Notes under the pieces: generated by a model
Told to the model about the DNA's origin: nothing
Database searches by the model: none
Seen by the model: the letters and a program-made list of their open reading frames with translations, nothing else
In this document: positions 55,246-64,000 of the stretch, piece after piece
How the letters are laid out: the number at the start of each line of letters is the position of its first letter
Position numbering within the stretch: position 1 is the first letter of the stretch
Made by a program: the position numbers and the translations under genes
DNA from: Alkalihalophilus pseudofirmus OF4
GTDB taxonomy: Bacteria; Bacillota; Bacilli; Bacillales; Bacillaceae_D
Length of the DNA stretch: 64,000 bases
Direction: 5' to 3'
Assembly: GCF_000005825.2 (NCBI RefSeq)
Contig: NC_013791.2
Location: forward strand, 3,782,001 to 3,846,000

Positions 55246-55318
55246 TGCTTCGCTTTCCGCGGTGAGCTGCTGAGCTTCCTCGGGCTCACGTGTGCCTGCA
55301 GCGGAAATCGACAACTAC
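55246..55318 (+). repeat. Dispersed structured intergenic repeat, shortened copy
   Basis: Shares TTCGCTTTCCGCGG, GAGCTGCTGAGC and CTTCCTCGGG with copy 1 and GCAGCGGAAATC(G/A)ACAACTAC with the copy at 62158. TTTCCGC / GCGGAAA close the stem. A 'GACGACTT ... AAGTCGTC' hairpin stands nearby (55150-55190). Confidence 0.6.
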
Positions 55319-55417
55319 TGCAGGTGGTACTTATTCAGTAGAAGCGGGGTCGACTGTTATGTTTTCATATCCCATTCAGTTAAACACTTTGATGTCGAAG
55401 CCTATTTTTAATTGTAT

Positions 55418-56782
55418 CTAGGCTCCGGGCGGCATGCTTCTTTCGTCATGCCTTCGTTCTAGGTTAACGAACTTATTATATTCCTTCACAAAAGCTAGCT
55501 CAACGGTGCCGACAGGGCCGTTACGCTGTTTGGCTATAATGATTTCGATAATATTCTGATTCTCTGATTCTTTATCATAGTAATCATCACGATATAAGAA
55601 CGCAACGATATCAGCATCCTGCTCAATACTTCCAGATTCACGAATATCAGACATCATTGGTCGTTTATCTTGTCTCGACTCTACGCCACGAGAAAGCTGT
55701 GACAGGGCGATTACAGGGACCTCTAGTTCACGAGCAATCGCTTTTAAGGTACGAGAGATTTCTGAAACTTCCTGTTGACGGTTCTCGCCGCTTCGACCGT
55801 TTCCTTGGATCAGCTGTAAATAGTCAATCATGATCATACCAAGTCCCTGCTCCTGCTTTAGACGCCTGCACTTAGCACGAATGTCATTAACCTTCACGCC
55901 TGGAGTATCATCTATATATATACCAGCTTTAGCAAGGCTGCCCATTGCCATCGTGAGCTTCTGCCAGTCTTCTGCTGTTAGAGCACCTGTACGCATTCTC
56001 TGAGCATCAATATTTCCTTCCGCACAAAGCATACGCTGAACAAGCTGGCTCGCTCCCATCTCTAGACTAAAGATAGCGACATTCTCGTCTGTTTTAGTGG
56101 CTACATTTTGAGCGATATTTAAAGCAAAAGCGGTCTTACCAACAGAAGGACGAGCGGCCACAATAATTAAATCATTCCGCTGAAACCCTGCTGTCATATT
56201 ATCAAGCTCCACAAACCCAGTCGGGATCCCTGTAATGTCTCCTTTTTGGTTTTGAAGCAATTCAATTTGATCATACGTTTCAACGAGAACGTCTTTAATG
56301 GAAATAAAAGCACTTGTATTTTTGCGCTGGGCAACATCTAAGATCGTTTTTTCCGCATCATCGAGTATCGCATCAACTTCATCCTCGCTCGTATACCCGT
56401 CTGCTGCAATATTCGTCGCTACCTTAATTAGACGACGCAGCACTGATTTTTCTTCAACAATTTTACTGTAATATTCCACATTAGCTGCCGTCGGTACGGC
56501 GTTTGCTAAGTCACTTAAATAAGCTACTCCGCCAATATCATCAAGCCATTTACGGTCTTGCAGCTCTGAAGTTACGGTTACTAGGTCAACCGGTTCGCCT
56601 TTTTCTGCCAACTCAAGCATCACCTGATACACGCGCTGGTGCGCGGCCCGGTAAAAGTCTTCAGGCAGTAAGCGTTCAGATGCGGTGACGAGTGCTACAT
56701 CAGCTAAAAAGATCGCACCGAGTACCGCTTGTTCGGCTTCTATATTTTGCGGCGGGGTACGATCAGCAAATAAATCACTCAT
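55418..56782 (-). CDS. dnaC: Replicative DNA helicase
   Basis: 454 residues of the DnaB family (called dnaC in B. subtilis). N-terminal primase-interaction domain ('PPQNIEAEQAVLGAIFLADV'), linker helix, then RecA-type motor with Walker A 'VAARPSVGKTAFALNIAQN', Walker B 'GMIMIDYLQLIQG' and the C-terminal 'RQQEVSEISRTLKAIAREL' motif. Soluble hexameric helicase of the replisome. Confidence 0.97.
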   Translation of the reverse strand: MSDLFADRTPPQNIEAEQAVLGAIFLADVALVTASERLLPEDFYRAAHQRVYQVMLELAEKGEPVDLVTVTSELQDRKWLDDIGGVAYLSDLANAVPTAANVEYYSKIVEEKSVLRRLIKVATNIAADGYTSEDEVDAILDDAEKTILDVAQRKNTSAFISIKDVLVETYDQIELLQNQKGDITGIPTGFVELDNMTAGFQRNDLIIVAARPSVGKTAFALNIAQNVATKTDENVAIFSLEMGASQLVQRMLCAEGNIDAQRMRTGALTAEDWQKLTMAMGSLAKAGIYIDDTPGVKVNDIRAKCRRLKQEQGLGMIMIDYLQLIQGNGRSGENRQQEVSEISRTLKAIARELEVPVIALSQLSRGVESRQDKRPMMSDIRESGSIEQDADIVAFLYRDDYYDKESENQNIIEIIIAKQRNGPVGTVELAFVKEYNKFVNLERRHDERSMPPGA

Positions 56783-56842
56783 TGCACTACTTCCTTTCTA
56801 TAAAAAATAAATATAAAAATAAGAACGAACATACAAAAATGA

Positions 56843-56906
56843 AAACGGTCTGACCTTGCTAGGGATTGCAAGATATTCTTGGCACCTAGAGAGATCAGAC
56901 CGTCTA
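56843..56906 (-). terminator. Hairpin between rplI and dnaC
   Basis: On the minus strand GACGGTCTGA / TCAGACCGT, inner CTAGG / CCTAG, then TTTTCATTTTT. Could be terminator or attenuator. Confidence 0.7.
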
Positions 56907-56927
56907 AAGAAAAGCGTATTTCTTTAT

Positions 56928-57374
56928 TTATTCGCTTTCTACTACGTGAACTTTCACTGTTGCTATCACTTCTGGGTGAATTTTAATAGGAACATTCGTA
57001 TACCCTAGTGAGCGAATAGGGTCGTTAAGCATTATTTTACGCTTATCTACCTTCATTTTCATACCGGAAAGTGTTTCCGCTATCTGTTTTGTTGATACGG
57101 CACCGAATAAACGGCCGCCTTCTCCTGATTTGGCTTTAATTTCTACCGTTAAGGCTTCAAGCTCTTCTTTGTATTTTTTCGCAGCCTCAAGCTCTTCTGC
57201 GGCTTTCTTCTGCTCGCTGTTTTTTTGGGCTTTAAGATTAGCGACATTTCCTTTTGTTGCTTCAACCGCTAAGTTATTAGGAAGCAGGTAATTACGCGCA
57301 TATCCTTCAGATACATTCTTTAACTCACCTTTTTTTCCTTTACCTTTAACATCTTCTAAGAAAATAACTTTCAT
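56928..57374 (-). CDS. rplI: 50S ribosomal protein L9
   Basis: 148 residues: '[17 protein letters not shown]' and '[20 protein letters not shown]', long linker helix, C-terminal domain. Follows gdpP by one base, hence co-transcribed. Confidence 0.98.
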   Translation of the reverse strand: MKVIFLEDVKGKGKKGELKNVSEGYARNYLLPNNLAVEATKGNVANLKAQKNSEQKKAAEELEAAKKYKEELEALTVEIKAKSGEGGRLFGAVSTKQIAETLSGMKMKVDKRKIMLNDPIRSLGYTNVPIKIHPEVIATVKVHVVESE

Positions 57375-57375
57375 C

Positions 57376-59340
57376 TTATTGTCCCCCTTCTAAACTTTCA
57401 TCTATGGCCTTCTCTAGTTTCTCTCTCGCCTCTTGGAGAGTAACACCTTGTAATTGTGTAGCAGCATTGGAAAGGTGTCCTCCGCCTTCTAAACGTTCCA
57501 TAATGACTTGGACGTTCACATCACCCAGCGAACGGGCGCTTATGCTTACCATATCATCTTTTCTCTTTGAAATCACAAAGGATGCAGCTACGTCTTTCAT
57601 TGTAAGCAGGGTATCAGCTGCTTGAGCAATGACAATCTGGCTTAAGCTCTCACTTTCATCAGCTACAGCAATCGCCATTCCCTCGCGATATACCTCTGCA
57701 TTCTCAATCAGCTTAGCACGCTTTACATATTGGTCCATGTCTTCTTTAAGCAGCTTTTGAACCAATGTTGTATCCGCCCCGTTTGAGCGGAGGAATGAGG
57801 CCGCATCGAAGGTTCTTGCTCCCGTGCGCACAGCAAAACTCTTTGTATCTACAATAATTCCGGCAAGGAGCGATGTTGCTTCAAGCCTGTCCATCTTAAG
57901 CTGCTTCGGCTGATATTCCAGCAGTTCTGTAACCAATTCTGCTGTCGATGAAGCATAAGGTTCCATATACACAAGAACAGGATCCTCAATAAACTCTTCA
58001 CCGCGTCTATGGTGATCAAGGACAATGATCCGGTCCACTTTAGGAAGCAGCTTAGGTTCCATCACAAGCGACGGTTTATGCGTATCTACAACGACAAGAA
58101 GTGTGTCATCTGTTACATAATCTAGAACCTCATCTGGTGTAACAAATTGCGACCAAAGATCCTCATGACTTTCAACTTCTTCCATTAACTTTTGAACATC
58201 GTGGTTAATATCACTCGGGTCAAGGACGACAAAGCCTTCCTTCCCATTTACTTCAGCAATTTTCAAAACACCAATCGCAGCACCAATTGAATCCATATCC
58301 GGATTTTTGTGGCCCATTATGATGACACGGTCACTTTCAAGGACAAAATCACGCAGCGCGTGTGAAATGACTCTTGCTCTAACACGTGTCCGTTTTTCCA
58401 TTGCATTTGACTTTCCACCATAAAAGCGGACTTTTCCGTTCTTTTGCTTGATGGCTACCTGGTCTCCGCCGCGTCCTAAAGCCAAGTCTAAACTTGACTG
58501 AGCAAGCTTTCCTAGCTCACGCAATGAGGTCTCACCCGTACCCACCCCGATACTAAGAGTAATAGGAACTTTTTCTTTGCCTGTCAGCGTTCTAATTTCA
58601 TCGAGCAGATCAAAGCGAACTTCTTCAATCTGCATGAGTGATTTATAGTTCATAATTGCAACAAATCGGTCAGAAGCTGTTCGTCTGAGCAAGATATCAT
58701 TATCATTTGCCCATTTATTTAAAGCAGAAGTGACCTGGCTCATGAGCCGGCTCCTCACTTGATCTTCCATTCCTTGCGTCACTTCATCATAATTATCTAA
58801 ATAAATAAGAGCGACAACCGTTTTCGTGTCCTCATATAATTCTATTGTCTCTTCCTTTTCTGTTACATCTTGAAAATAAATTAACCTCTCTGTCGGTTCA
58901 AACGTAACATGATAAGACCTTGACCCTAAAGTGATCACATCACCTTCAACATTGTCTTCAATCATCGGAACCAGCTCATCATGTAAATCGTCCAAGCTTT
59001 TATCAATTAAATCATCAGCAATATGTTGGCTTATAAAGGGATTAACCCACTGGATGATCTTATCATCATTATAAAGGAGAATTCCTACAGGCATCTTCAT
59101 GACTGCCTCTTCCCCCGCCTTATTTACACGGTAGGAAAGCGTTTGGATATACGCTTCTAAATCACGTTCAAACGCAAAACGCGCTTGTGACGTGTAGATG
59201 GCTAGCACACCTAATATAAATAAACCTATGACGCCAACCTGCCAGTGATAGATCATCAGCACACTGCTGAAAATCACCGCTACGGCAAATAGGGCAATTA
59301 CGTGGTAGCCATGCCACCGCTTCATTAAGAACTTCGGCAT
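57376..59340 (-). CDS. gdpP: Cyclic-di-AMP phosphodiesterase GdpP (YybT)
   Basis: 654 residues: two membrane helices (about 10-55), a PAS-like heme domain (about 80-150), a degenerate GGDEF domain (about 170-310), then DHH ('[19 protein letters not shown]', 'VVDTHKPSL', '[11 protein letters not shown]') and DHHA1 ('[12 protein letters not shown]') domains that hydrolyse c-di-AMP. It lies between yybS and rplI, as in B. subtilis. Confidence 0.96.
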   Translation of the reverse strand: MPKFLMKRWHGYHVIALFAVAVIFSSVLMIYHWQVGVIGLFILGVLAIYTSQARFAFERDLEAYIQTLSYRVNKAGEEAVMKMPVGILLYNDDKIIQWVNPFISQHIADDLIDKSLDDLHDELVPMIEDNVEGDVITLGSRSYHVTFEPTERLIYFQDVTEKEETIELYEDTKTVVALIYLDNYDEVTQGMEDQVRSRLMSQVTSALNKWANDNDILLRRTASDRFVAIMNYKSLMQIEEVRFDLLDEIRTLTGKEKVPITLSIGVGTGETSLRELGKLAQSSLDLALGRGGDQVAIKQKNGKVRFYGGKSNAMEKRTRVRARVISHALRDFVLESDRVIIMGHKNPDMDSIGAAIGVLKIAEVNGKEGFVVLDPSDINHDVQKLMEEVESHEDLWSQFVTPDEVLDYVTDDTLLVVVDTHKPSLVMEPKLLPKVDRIIVLDHHRRGEEFIEDPVLVYMEPYASSTAELVTELLEYQPKQLKMDRLEATSLLAGIIVDTKSFAVRTGARTFDAASFLRSNGADTTLVQKLLKEDMDQYVKRAKLIENAEVYREGMAIAVADESESLSQIVIAQAADTLLTMKDVAASFVISKRKDDMVSISARSLGDVNVQVIMERLEGGGHLSNAATQLQGVTLQEAREKLEKAIDESLEGGQ

Positions 59341-59351
59341 AGTGTCAGCTC

Positions 59352-60290
59352 CTATTTTTTCTCGCTTTTAATACGTTTACGTAGATCAAAGCCTAAATCA
59401 ATAATCCCTAGAATACGAATAAGCTGTGTCAAAGGGTTTATAATCAATGTAACAATAACAATAATAATTGGAAGTGCTTTGTTAACTTTTTTATGGTAAC
59501 AATAATAAAATATAAACGCAAAACCTTGGACCATCATCACAATCTCAAGCAGCGGCAGGAGGTTCCATACAATAATGTACATCGTTGAACCTTCTTCTTG
59601 TCCTACTAACAATAAAATCATGACAATTAAGTAATACCATAAGAATGACTTAGGGAACTGCCAGTCTCGAAACGGAGGAAATTTCTCAACCTTTGTACCA
59701 AGCCTGCGTAAAATAAGTGTGGCAAGCAGTACTGTTAAGACAGCTAAAGCAATCCCGCTCATAATAATCATAATCGGAACTAAATGGACAATCATATCTG
59801 CCATTTCATACATAGGTGCTAGTGAATCAGCAGGATCTTGTCCAATTGTGATCAATGTAGATTCCGCAAGACGAATCTGCTCGCGCAAGAGATCTGACAT
59901 AAAGCTGATTGGATTCTCATCCATAACTAATGACAGCCCCACATAGACAAGCAGCATATTTAACATATATATTAAACTCCCGCCAATTAACACATTAAAA
60001 GGTGCTAACTTCCGGCGGTATAACTCACCTATCACAAGTCCCGCGCTTCCAAAAAATAATGCCCCAGGTACTCCAATAACACCTGCGATCATAAAAGAAA
60101 GCAAAATCGCTACAGCAACAAGCATGAATCCTGGCTTCAACCCTCTTCTTACTACAAATAAGATAAAAGGAAGCGGCAGGGCCCACATCGTAAGATAAGC
60201 AGCGAATGGAACATACAGCGTAATGGCTAATAAACTGACAAAAAGAGCTCCGAGTATTGCTCCTTCTGTTAGTGTTCTCGTTTGTTTCAC
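59352..60290 (-). CDS. yybS: DUF2232 membrane protein YybS
   Basis: 312 residues with eight hydrophobic segments; DUF2232 family ('LTEGAILGALFVSLLAITLY' at the start, 'MVQGFAFIFYYCYHKKVNKA' near the end). It begins with GTG after AGGTG. Role unknown; it precedes gdpP in the same operon, 11 nt away. Confidence 0.9.
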   Translation of the reverse strand: MKQTRTLTEGAILGALFVSLLAITLYVPFAAYLTMWALPLPFILFVVRRGLKPGFMLVAVAILLSFMIAGVIGVPGALFFGSAGLVIGELYRRKLAPFNVLIGGSLIYMLNMLLVYVGLSLVMDENPISFMSDLLREQIRLAESTLITIGQDPADSLAPMYEMADMIVHLVPIMIIMSGIALAVLTVLLATLILRRLGTKVEKFPPFRDWQFPKSFLWYYLIVMILLLVGQEEGSTMYIIVWNLLPLLEIVMMVQGFAFIFYYCYHKKVNKALPIIIVIVTLIINPLTQLIRILGIIDLGFDLRKRIKSEKK

Positions 60291-60529
60291 ACATTCACCT
60301 CATTTATCTTTCCAACCAACCATCAACCTGCTTACAAGCAAGGATTTTTGACAGTTTCTCATATCCTTGTCTATTTTAGCGTAATTGCGAGGAAAATTAA
60401 AGCTCTCAGCCAAACACTATCCTCTAATCTCTTATTCATCATCTTAATCGATCAGAAGAAAATTATGCATAGACTAAGTGATAAAAGCAAAGAAACAGCA
60501 GCACAGACATAGAGTATGCGCCTAAAACA

Positions 60530-60560
60530 AAAAGCATGGTAGAAGCTCTACCATGCTTTT
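60530..60560 (-). terminator. Terminator of the rpsF-ssb-rpsR operon
   Basis: AAAAGCATGGTAGA / TCTACCATGCTTTT stem with 3-nt loop. Confidence 0.93.
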
Positions 60561-60573
60561 ATAAATTATGCTA

Positions 60574-60807
60574 TTAGTTAACATCATTTACATACGGCAA
60601 TAAAGCGATTTGACGAGCACGCTTGATTGCTGTTGTAAGTTGACGTTGATACTTAGCAGACGTTCCAGTTACACGGCGAGGAAGAATTTTTCCACGCTCA
60701 GAGATGAAACGCTTTAGAAGATCTGTATCTTTGTAATCGATTTTCGTAATTTTGTTTACAGTGAAGAAACAAACCTTACGACGCTTTGGACGACCACGAC
60801 GAGCCAT
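60574..60807 (-). CDS. rpsR: 30S ribosomal protein S18
   Basis: 77 residues; '[20 protein letters not shown]' and '[20 protein letters not shown]' are S18 signatures. Third gene of rpsF-ssb-rpsR. Confidence 0.98.
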   Translation of the reverse strand: MARRGRPKRRKVCFFTVNKITKIDYKDTDLLKRFISERGKILPRRVTGTSAKYQRQLTTAIKRARQIALLPYVNDVN

Positions 60808-60879
60808 TGGACAGCACTCCTTTCAATAGAAATGTTTTATAATTCATGCTTCTTTTTCGTTAAATAAGCAGAAGAGGCA

Positions 60880-61371
60880 TTAGAATGGTAAATCGTCATC
60901 CGAGATGTCAATTGGTTTGCCATCATTAGCAAAAGGATCATCGTTAAATCCGCCAGATTGACGATCTGGTTGTTGATTCTGCCTGCTATAATCGTTTCCA
61001 CCAGTTGGTGCTCCGCCTCCTGCATACGCATTTCCTTGTCCTTGACTTGCTCCTCTTGGTTCTAGGAATTGCACACTTTCCGCTACAACTTCTGTAATAA
61101 AGACACGACGGCCTTCATTGTTGTCATAGCTTCTAGTTTGGATTCGGCCGTCTACACCAGCCAGGCTGCCTTTTTTAAGGTAATTAGCCACATTCTCAGC
61201 AGGTTTACGCCAAACAACACAATTGATGAAGTCTGCTTCGCGCTCTCCTTGCTGATTTGAAAATGTACGGTTTACCGCGAGCGTAAAGTTCGCTACTGCT
61301 ACTCCACTCGGCGTATAACGCAGCTCTGGATCTTTCGTTAAACGTCCAACTAGTATGACACGGTTTAGCAT
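60880..61371 (-). CDS. ssb: Single-stranded DNA-binding protein
   Basis: 163 residues; OB fold at 1-105 ('[20 protein letters not shown]'), Gly/Gln/Asn-rich linker, and the acidic C-terminal tip 'DISDDDLPF' for partner binding. ATG 61371 follows GGGAGGGG. Confidence 0.97.
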   Translation of the reverse strand: MLNRVILVGRLTKDPELRYTPSGVAVANFTLAVNRTFSNQQGEREADFINCVVWRKPAENVANYLKKGSLAGVDGRIQTRSYDNNEGRRVFITEVVAESVQFLEPRGASQGQGNAYAGGGAPTGGNDYSRQNQQPDRQSGGFNDDPFANDGKPIDISDDDLPF

Positions 61372-61397
61372 CCGTACCCCTCCCACTTTTTCATTAA

Positions 61398-61685
61398 TTA
61401 TTCTTCGTCTTTAGTGATTAGGACACGAATAACGTTGTCGTTAATCTTGATAAGACGGTTAAATTCTGCAATCGCTTCTGAGTTAGCTTGTACACTTAAA
61501 AGCACGTAGAAACCTTCACGATAATCGTTGATTTCGTATGCTAAACGACGCTTACCCATCTCTTCAACCTTTTCAACTTCAGCACCATTTGATGTAAGAA
61601 CACCATTAAAGCGTTCGATAATCTCTTTGTTTGCTGACTCTTCTAGGTTTGGAGCGATGATGTACATAATTTCGTACTTACGCAT
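61398..61685 (-). CDS. rpsF: 30S ribosomal protein S6
   Basis: 95 residues; '[16 protein letters not shown]', '[20 protein letters not shown]'. ATG 61685 has GGAGGTG. Operon leader carries a promoter and a possible S6:S18 binding hairpin. Confidence 0.97.
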   Translation of the reverse strand: MRKYEIMYIIAPNLEESANKEIIERFNGVLTSNGAEVEKVEEMGKRRLAYEINDYREGFYVLLSVQANSEAIAEFNRLIKINDNVIRVLITKDEE

Positions 61686-61697
61686 TCCGGTCACCTC

Positions 61698-61740
61698 CTT
61701 TTGGTCTAACGGCTCCATTTAAGGAGCAAGGAGCAAAACT
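61698..61740 (-). promoter_or_regulatory. Candidate S6:S18 leader hairpin
   Basis: In the rpsF leader (minus strand) the stem GCTCC-TTAAAT-GGAGC (61727-61712) is followed at once by CCG, a layout like the S6:S18 autoregulatory element of Bacillus. Structure not tested. Confidence 0.5.
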
Positions 61741-61772
61741 CATCTAATGAGTCATTTCACTCGCATTAGTAG

Positions 61773-61801
61773 ATTATATCAGAATGAAAGATAGGGTGCA
61801 A
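61773..61801 (-). promoter_or_regulatory. Promoter of rpsF-ssb-rpsR
   Basis: On the minus strand TTGCAC (61801-61796), 17-bp spacer, TATAAT (61778-61773). Confidence 0.8.
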
Positions 61802-61896
61802 GCATCATCTCAATAGAAAAAAGACTAGGAACTATGTTTTGATAAATGAGAAAATGAACTAGTAAGTACGAATGCGGGTGCTTATACACCGCTCCT

Positions 61897-62000
61897 GAAC
61901 TATACTTCGCTTTCCGTGGGGAGCTAGTGAGCTTCCTTGTGCTATCGCACTCCGGGATCTTACTTTTGCTCTAGTCCCCACTGGAGTCTCCGTATAGTTC
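61897..62000 (+). repeat. Dispersed structured intergenic repeat, copy 2
   Basis: Outer GAACTATAC / GTATAGTTC, inner GTGGGGA / TCCCCAC, apical GTGC-TATC-GCAC. Same plan as copy at 26768, with compensatory base changes. Confidence 0.75.
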
Positions 62001-62157
62001 ATCCGCTAAGTTTAGCGCCTGGTTCGTTTCTCAGCATGTTAGATATAACCATTCTATTTAAAGATATTTATTGTTGAAATTAGAAAGACGAGTTAGTCAT
62101 TTTTGAAATAACAAGTCGTCTTTCTTTGTGCAAGTGTATTCTATTTTCTTCACACTC

Positions 62158-62287
62158 TGTTGATTGGAGCGGAAGGCAATCGACTCCTGCGGGATGTGCG
62201 TGGCCAGGGGAGACCCCACAAGAGCGTAGCGATGAGGAGGCTCCCGGACCGCCCGCGGAAAGCGATTGCCTGCAGCGGAAATCAACA
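62158..62287 (-). repeat. Dispersed structured intergenic repeat, copy 3 (reverse)
   Basis: Outer TGTTGATT / AATCAACA and GGCAATCG / CGATTGCC stems; the reverse complement aligns with copy 1 over CGCTTTCC, GAGCCTCCTC and TGTGGGGTCTC. A neighbouring 'AAGTCGTC' hairpin resembles the one near 55150. Confidence 0.75.
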
Positions 62288-62376
62288 ACTACTTTAAGAG
62301 GTGGATGTTGGTTTCTCACTTAAAGATCGTTTCTTCCTGCCCAAACCTTTTCATATGTTTTATCTAGTAAATAGAA

Positions 62377-63477
62377 TTAAACATTAAAGCGGAAGTGTAC
62401 TACGTCTCCGTCTTGTACTACATACTCTTTTCCTTCTAGACGAACTTTTCCGCGCTCTTTGGCTACTGCCATTGAACCGGCATCAACTAAGTCATCATAA
62501 GATACAACCTCTGCACGGATAAATCCACGTTCAAAGTCTGTGTGGATGATTCCTGCTGCTTGAGGTGCTTTTGTTCCTTTGCGGTATGTCCATGCACGTA
62601 CTTCTTGGACACCTGCAGTGAAATAAGTTTCAAGGCCAAGCAAGTTATACGCTGCACGAATTAACTGATCTAGACCTGACTCTTCAATGCCTAGCTCTTC
62701 AAGGAACATTTGCTTTTCATCGCCCTCAAGCTCAGCAATTTCCGACTCAATTTTCGCACAAACTACGATCACTTCACTGTTTTCACCAGCTGCAAATTCC
62801 TTTACTTGCTTCACGTAATCATTGTCTTCAGGAGAAAGAAGATCTTCTTCACTAACGTTAGCAACATATAGTACCGGCTTACTTGTCAGAAGGTGCAGCT
62901 GCTTAACGATCTTCTCTTGTTCTTCTGTAAATTCAATGCTTCTAGCTGGCTTTTCTTCTTCAAATGCATCACGAAGAAGCTCTAATACTTCAAGCTCAGC
63001 AACTGCTTCTTTATCCCTTGTTTTAGCTAACTTTGCCACACGGCCGATTCGCTTTTCAACTGATTCAAAATCAGCTAAGATCAGCTCTAAGTTAATCACT
63101 TGAATATCATTAAGCGGATTTACGCTGCCTGATACGTGAGTAATATTGTCATCAGCAAAGCAACGAACAACATGAGAAATAGCGTCAACTTGGCGAATAT
63201 GAGATAAGAACTTGTTTCCTAGTCCTTCGCCTTTACTAGCTCCTTCTACGATCCCTGCAATATCTGTGAATTCAAATGCAGTAGGTACTGTCTTTTTAGG
63301 ATCCACAAGGTCTGTTAACGTTTGTAATCTATGATCAGGCACTTCTACAATCCCTACATTCGGGTCAATTGTACAGAATGGGTAGTTTGCAGATTCTGCG
63401 CCTGCTTGTGTAATTGCATTAAAAAGTGTTGATTTCCCTACGTTTGGTAATCCAACAATCCCAGTTGTTAATGCCAT
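62377..63477 (-). CDS. ychF: Redox-regulated ATPase/GTPase YchF
   Basis: 366 residues of the Obg-related family: G1 'GIVGLPNVGKSTLFNAIT', G3-like 'FEFTDIAGIVEGASKGEG', G4 region 'KPVLYVANVSEED' and C-terminal TGS domain. Members bind ribosomes and can prefer ATP (the changed G4). Precedes rpsF as in B. subtilis (yyaF). Confidence 0.96.
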   Translation of the reverse strand: MALTTGIVGLPNVGKSTLFNAITQAGAESANYPFCTIDPNVGIVEVPDHRLQTLTDLVDPKKTVPTAFEFTDIAGIVEGASKGEGLGNKFLSHIRQVDAISHVVRCFADDNITHVSGSVNPLNDIQVINLELILADFESVEKRIGRVAKLAKTRDKEAVAELEVLELLRDAFEEEKPARSIEFTEEQEKIVKQLHLLTSKPVLYVANVSEEDLLSPEDNDYVKQVKEFAAGENSEVIVVCAKIESEIAELEGDEKQMFLEELGIEESGLDQLIRAAYNLLGLETYFTAGVQEVRAWTYRKGTKAPQAAGIIHTDFERGFIRAEVVSYDDLVDAGSMAVAKERGKVRLEGKEYVVQDGDVVHFRFNV

Positions 63478-63586
63478 AACGGCTCACTTCCTTTATTTAT
63501 CAAATTCACATAGTTATCAAATGTACACCCTATGTGATCATACTCTCTTAATATCCCTACCAATTATAGATACAGACCCACAAAAA

Positions 63587-63619
63587 AACAAGGTAATGAT
63601 CATGAATCACTACCTTGTT
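63587..63619 (-). terminator. Terminator of the DUF951 gene
   Basis: AACAAGGTA / TACCTTGTT with an inner TGAT / ATCA step, followed on the minus strand by a T-run. Confidence 0.88.
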
Positions 63620-63630
63620 CTGAGAATTAT

Positions 63631-63831
63631 TTATGAATTTGGCGCCTTCTCTAAAATCCGTTTCAATTTTTTTGTAAACTCTTTTCTTGGAAGCATGACA
63701 CTATGCTGACACCCTAAGCATTTAATTCTAACATCCATTCCCATGCGTATGATCTTCCAGCGATTCTCTCCGCACGGATGCTGCTTCTTCATTTCTACGA
63801 CATCCCCGAGTGCAAATTCTTTATCTGTCAT
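63631..63831 (-). CDS. yyzM: DUF951 family protein (YyzM)
   Basis: 66 residues, a small basic DUF951 protein: 'LGDVVEMKKQHPCGENRWKI' and 'DVRIKCLGCQHSVMLPRKEF' with Cys residues (about 20, 38, 41) that could bind metal. It lies directly upstream of ychF as in other Bacillus. Function unknown. Confidence 0.9.
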   Translation of the reverse strand: MTDKEFALGDVVEMKKQHPCGENRWKIIRMGMDVRIKCLGCQHSVMLPRKEFTKKLKRILEKAPNS

Positions 63832-63925
63832 CCTAGGCCCTCCTATCCAAGCTATCCATTTTGTTGCTTAGTATTATACACCAAAACGACATTAGACGGG
63901 ACAAGTAAACCAAACTAGGAAGCAA

Positions 63926-64000
63926 CTATTTCACACTGGCTGAATGGTTTAAAATCGGATAAAGCAAGATGCTTCCAAACACATATAGATTCAACACGCC
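63926..64000 (-). CDS. Possible C-terminal end of a gene running in from the right edge
   Basis: A 24-codon open frame from the edge to TAG (63926), hydrophobic ('VLNLYVFGSILLYPILN'). In related genomes a membrane-protein gene lies upstream of yyzM, so this could be its end, but an open stretch this short can arise by chance. Confidence 0.3.
   Translation of the reverse strand, partial: GVLNLYVFGSILLYPILNHSASVK

Noticed and set aside
55042-55314. 90-codon minus-strand frame downstream of dnaC
   Set aside because: Runs through the dispersed repeat and purR-box side region; no ribosome site.
62080-62323. Several short frames in the 62 kb repeat
   Set aside because: All are readings of the structured repeat in different frames.

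Overview
The window is a piece of a Bacillaceae (Firmicutes) chromosome close to the replication origin. The right third carries the conserved origin-side block of Bacillus, all on the minus strand: DUF951 gene, ychF, rpsF-ssb-rpsR, yybS-gdpP-rplI, replicative helicase, purA, a five-tRNA array, walRKHIJ, the HtrA-type protease, a CxxH/CxxC protein and rlmH. Ribosome sites are strong AGGAGG types, terminators are hairpin plus T-run, and tRNA-Cys lacks an encoded CCA. A complete gas vesicle cluster in the Bacillus megaterium gene order and a plasmid-type actin partition cassette are the main accessory features. The species cannot be named from the sequence alone; an aquatic or alkaline/saline Bacillaceae is a guess.

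Layout. 1-7.1 kb: stress protein, c-di-GMP phosphodiesterase, tRNA-Cys, csaA, flavin-dependent monooxygenase, iron-type alcohol dehydrogenase with a divergent regulator. 7.1-15.3 kb: thioredoxin-reductase-like flavoprotein, a parM-parR pair preceded by a GTATAC repeat array (a likely centromere), an orphan peptide-binding lipoprotein, large catalase with a SigB-like promoter, and a PAS-STAS protein. 15.4-23.3 kb: gas vesicle operon gvpA-P-Q-B-R-N-F-G-L-S-K-J-T-U plus a second gvpU. 23.7-36.4 kb: rlmN, sporulation-kinase-like histidine kinase, PfpI and pirin proteins, DUF421 protein, aminotransferase, YjiH permease, DUF3231 protein, phosphatase, mqo, YiaA-type protein. 36.9-39 kb: ahpC-ahpF. 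39.2-43.5 kb: an RpiR-type regulator and a four-gene catabolic/transport operon with two palindromic operator candidates. 43.6-64 kb: EamA transporter and then the conserved origin block.

How the genes work together. The gvp operon encodes the shell (GvpA, GvpB), tip and minor shell proteins (GvpJ, GvpS, GvpK), assembly factors (GvpF, L, G, N, R) and the Bacillus-specific P, Q, T and U proteins. Four of the latter set (J, T, P, long U) carry a similar short coiled coil, and T and long U end in long acidic blocks followed by a basic tail. Oxidative and general stress functions recur (katE, ahpCF, pirin, PfpI, YflT-type protein, PAS-STAS regulator). WalRK and associated proteins govern cell-wall homeostasis; GdpP degrades c-di-AMP.

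Most notable: (1) a ParMRC-type partition module with an intact centromere-like array in what looks like chromosomal context; (2) two gvpU genes, one with a ~120-residue charged disordered extension; (3) a dispersed intergenic repeat whose copies differ by compensatory base changes, so it probably folds; (4) an RpiR-controlled operon of unknown substrate with two identical 16-bp palindromes; (5) a well-formed PurR box pair upstream of purA.
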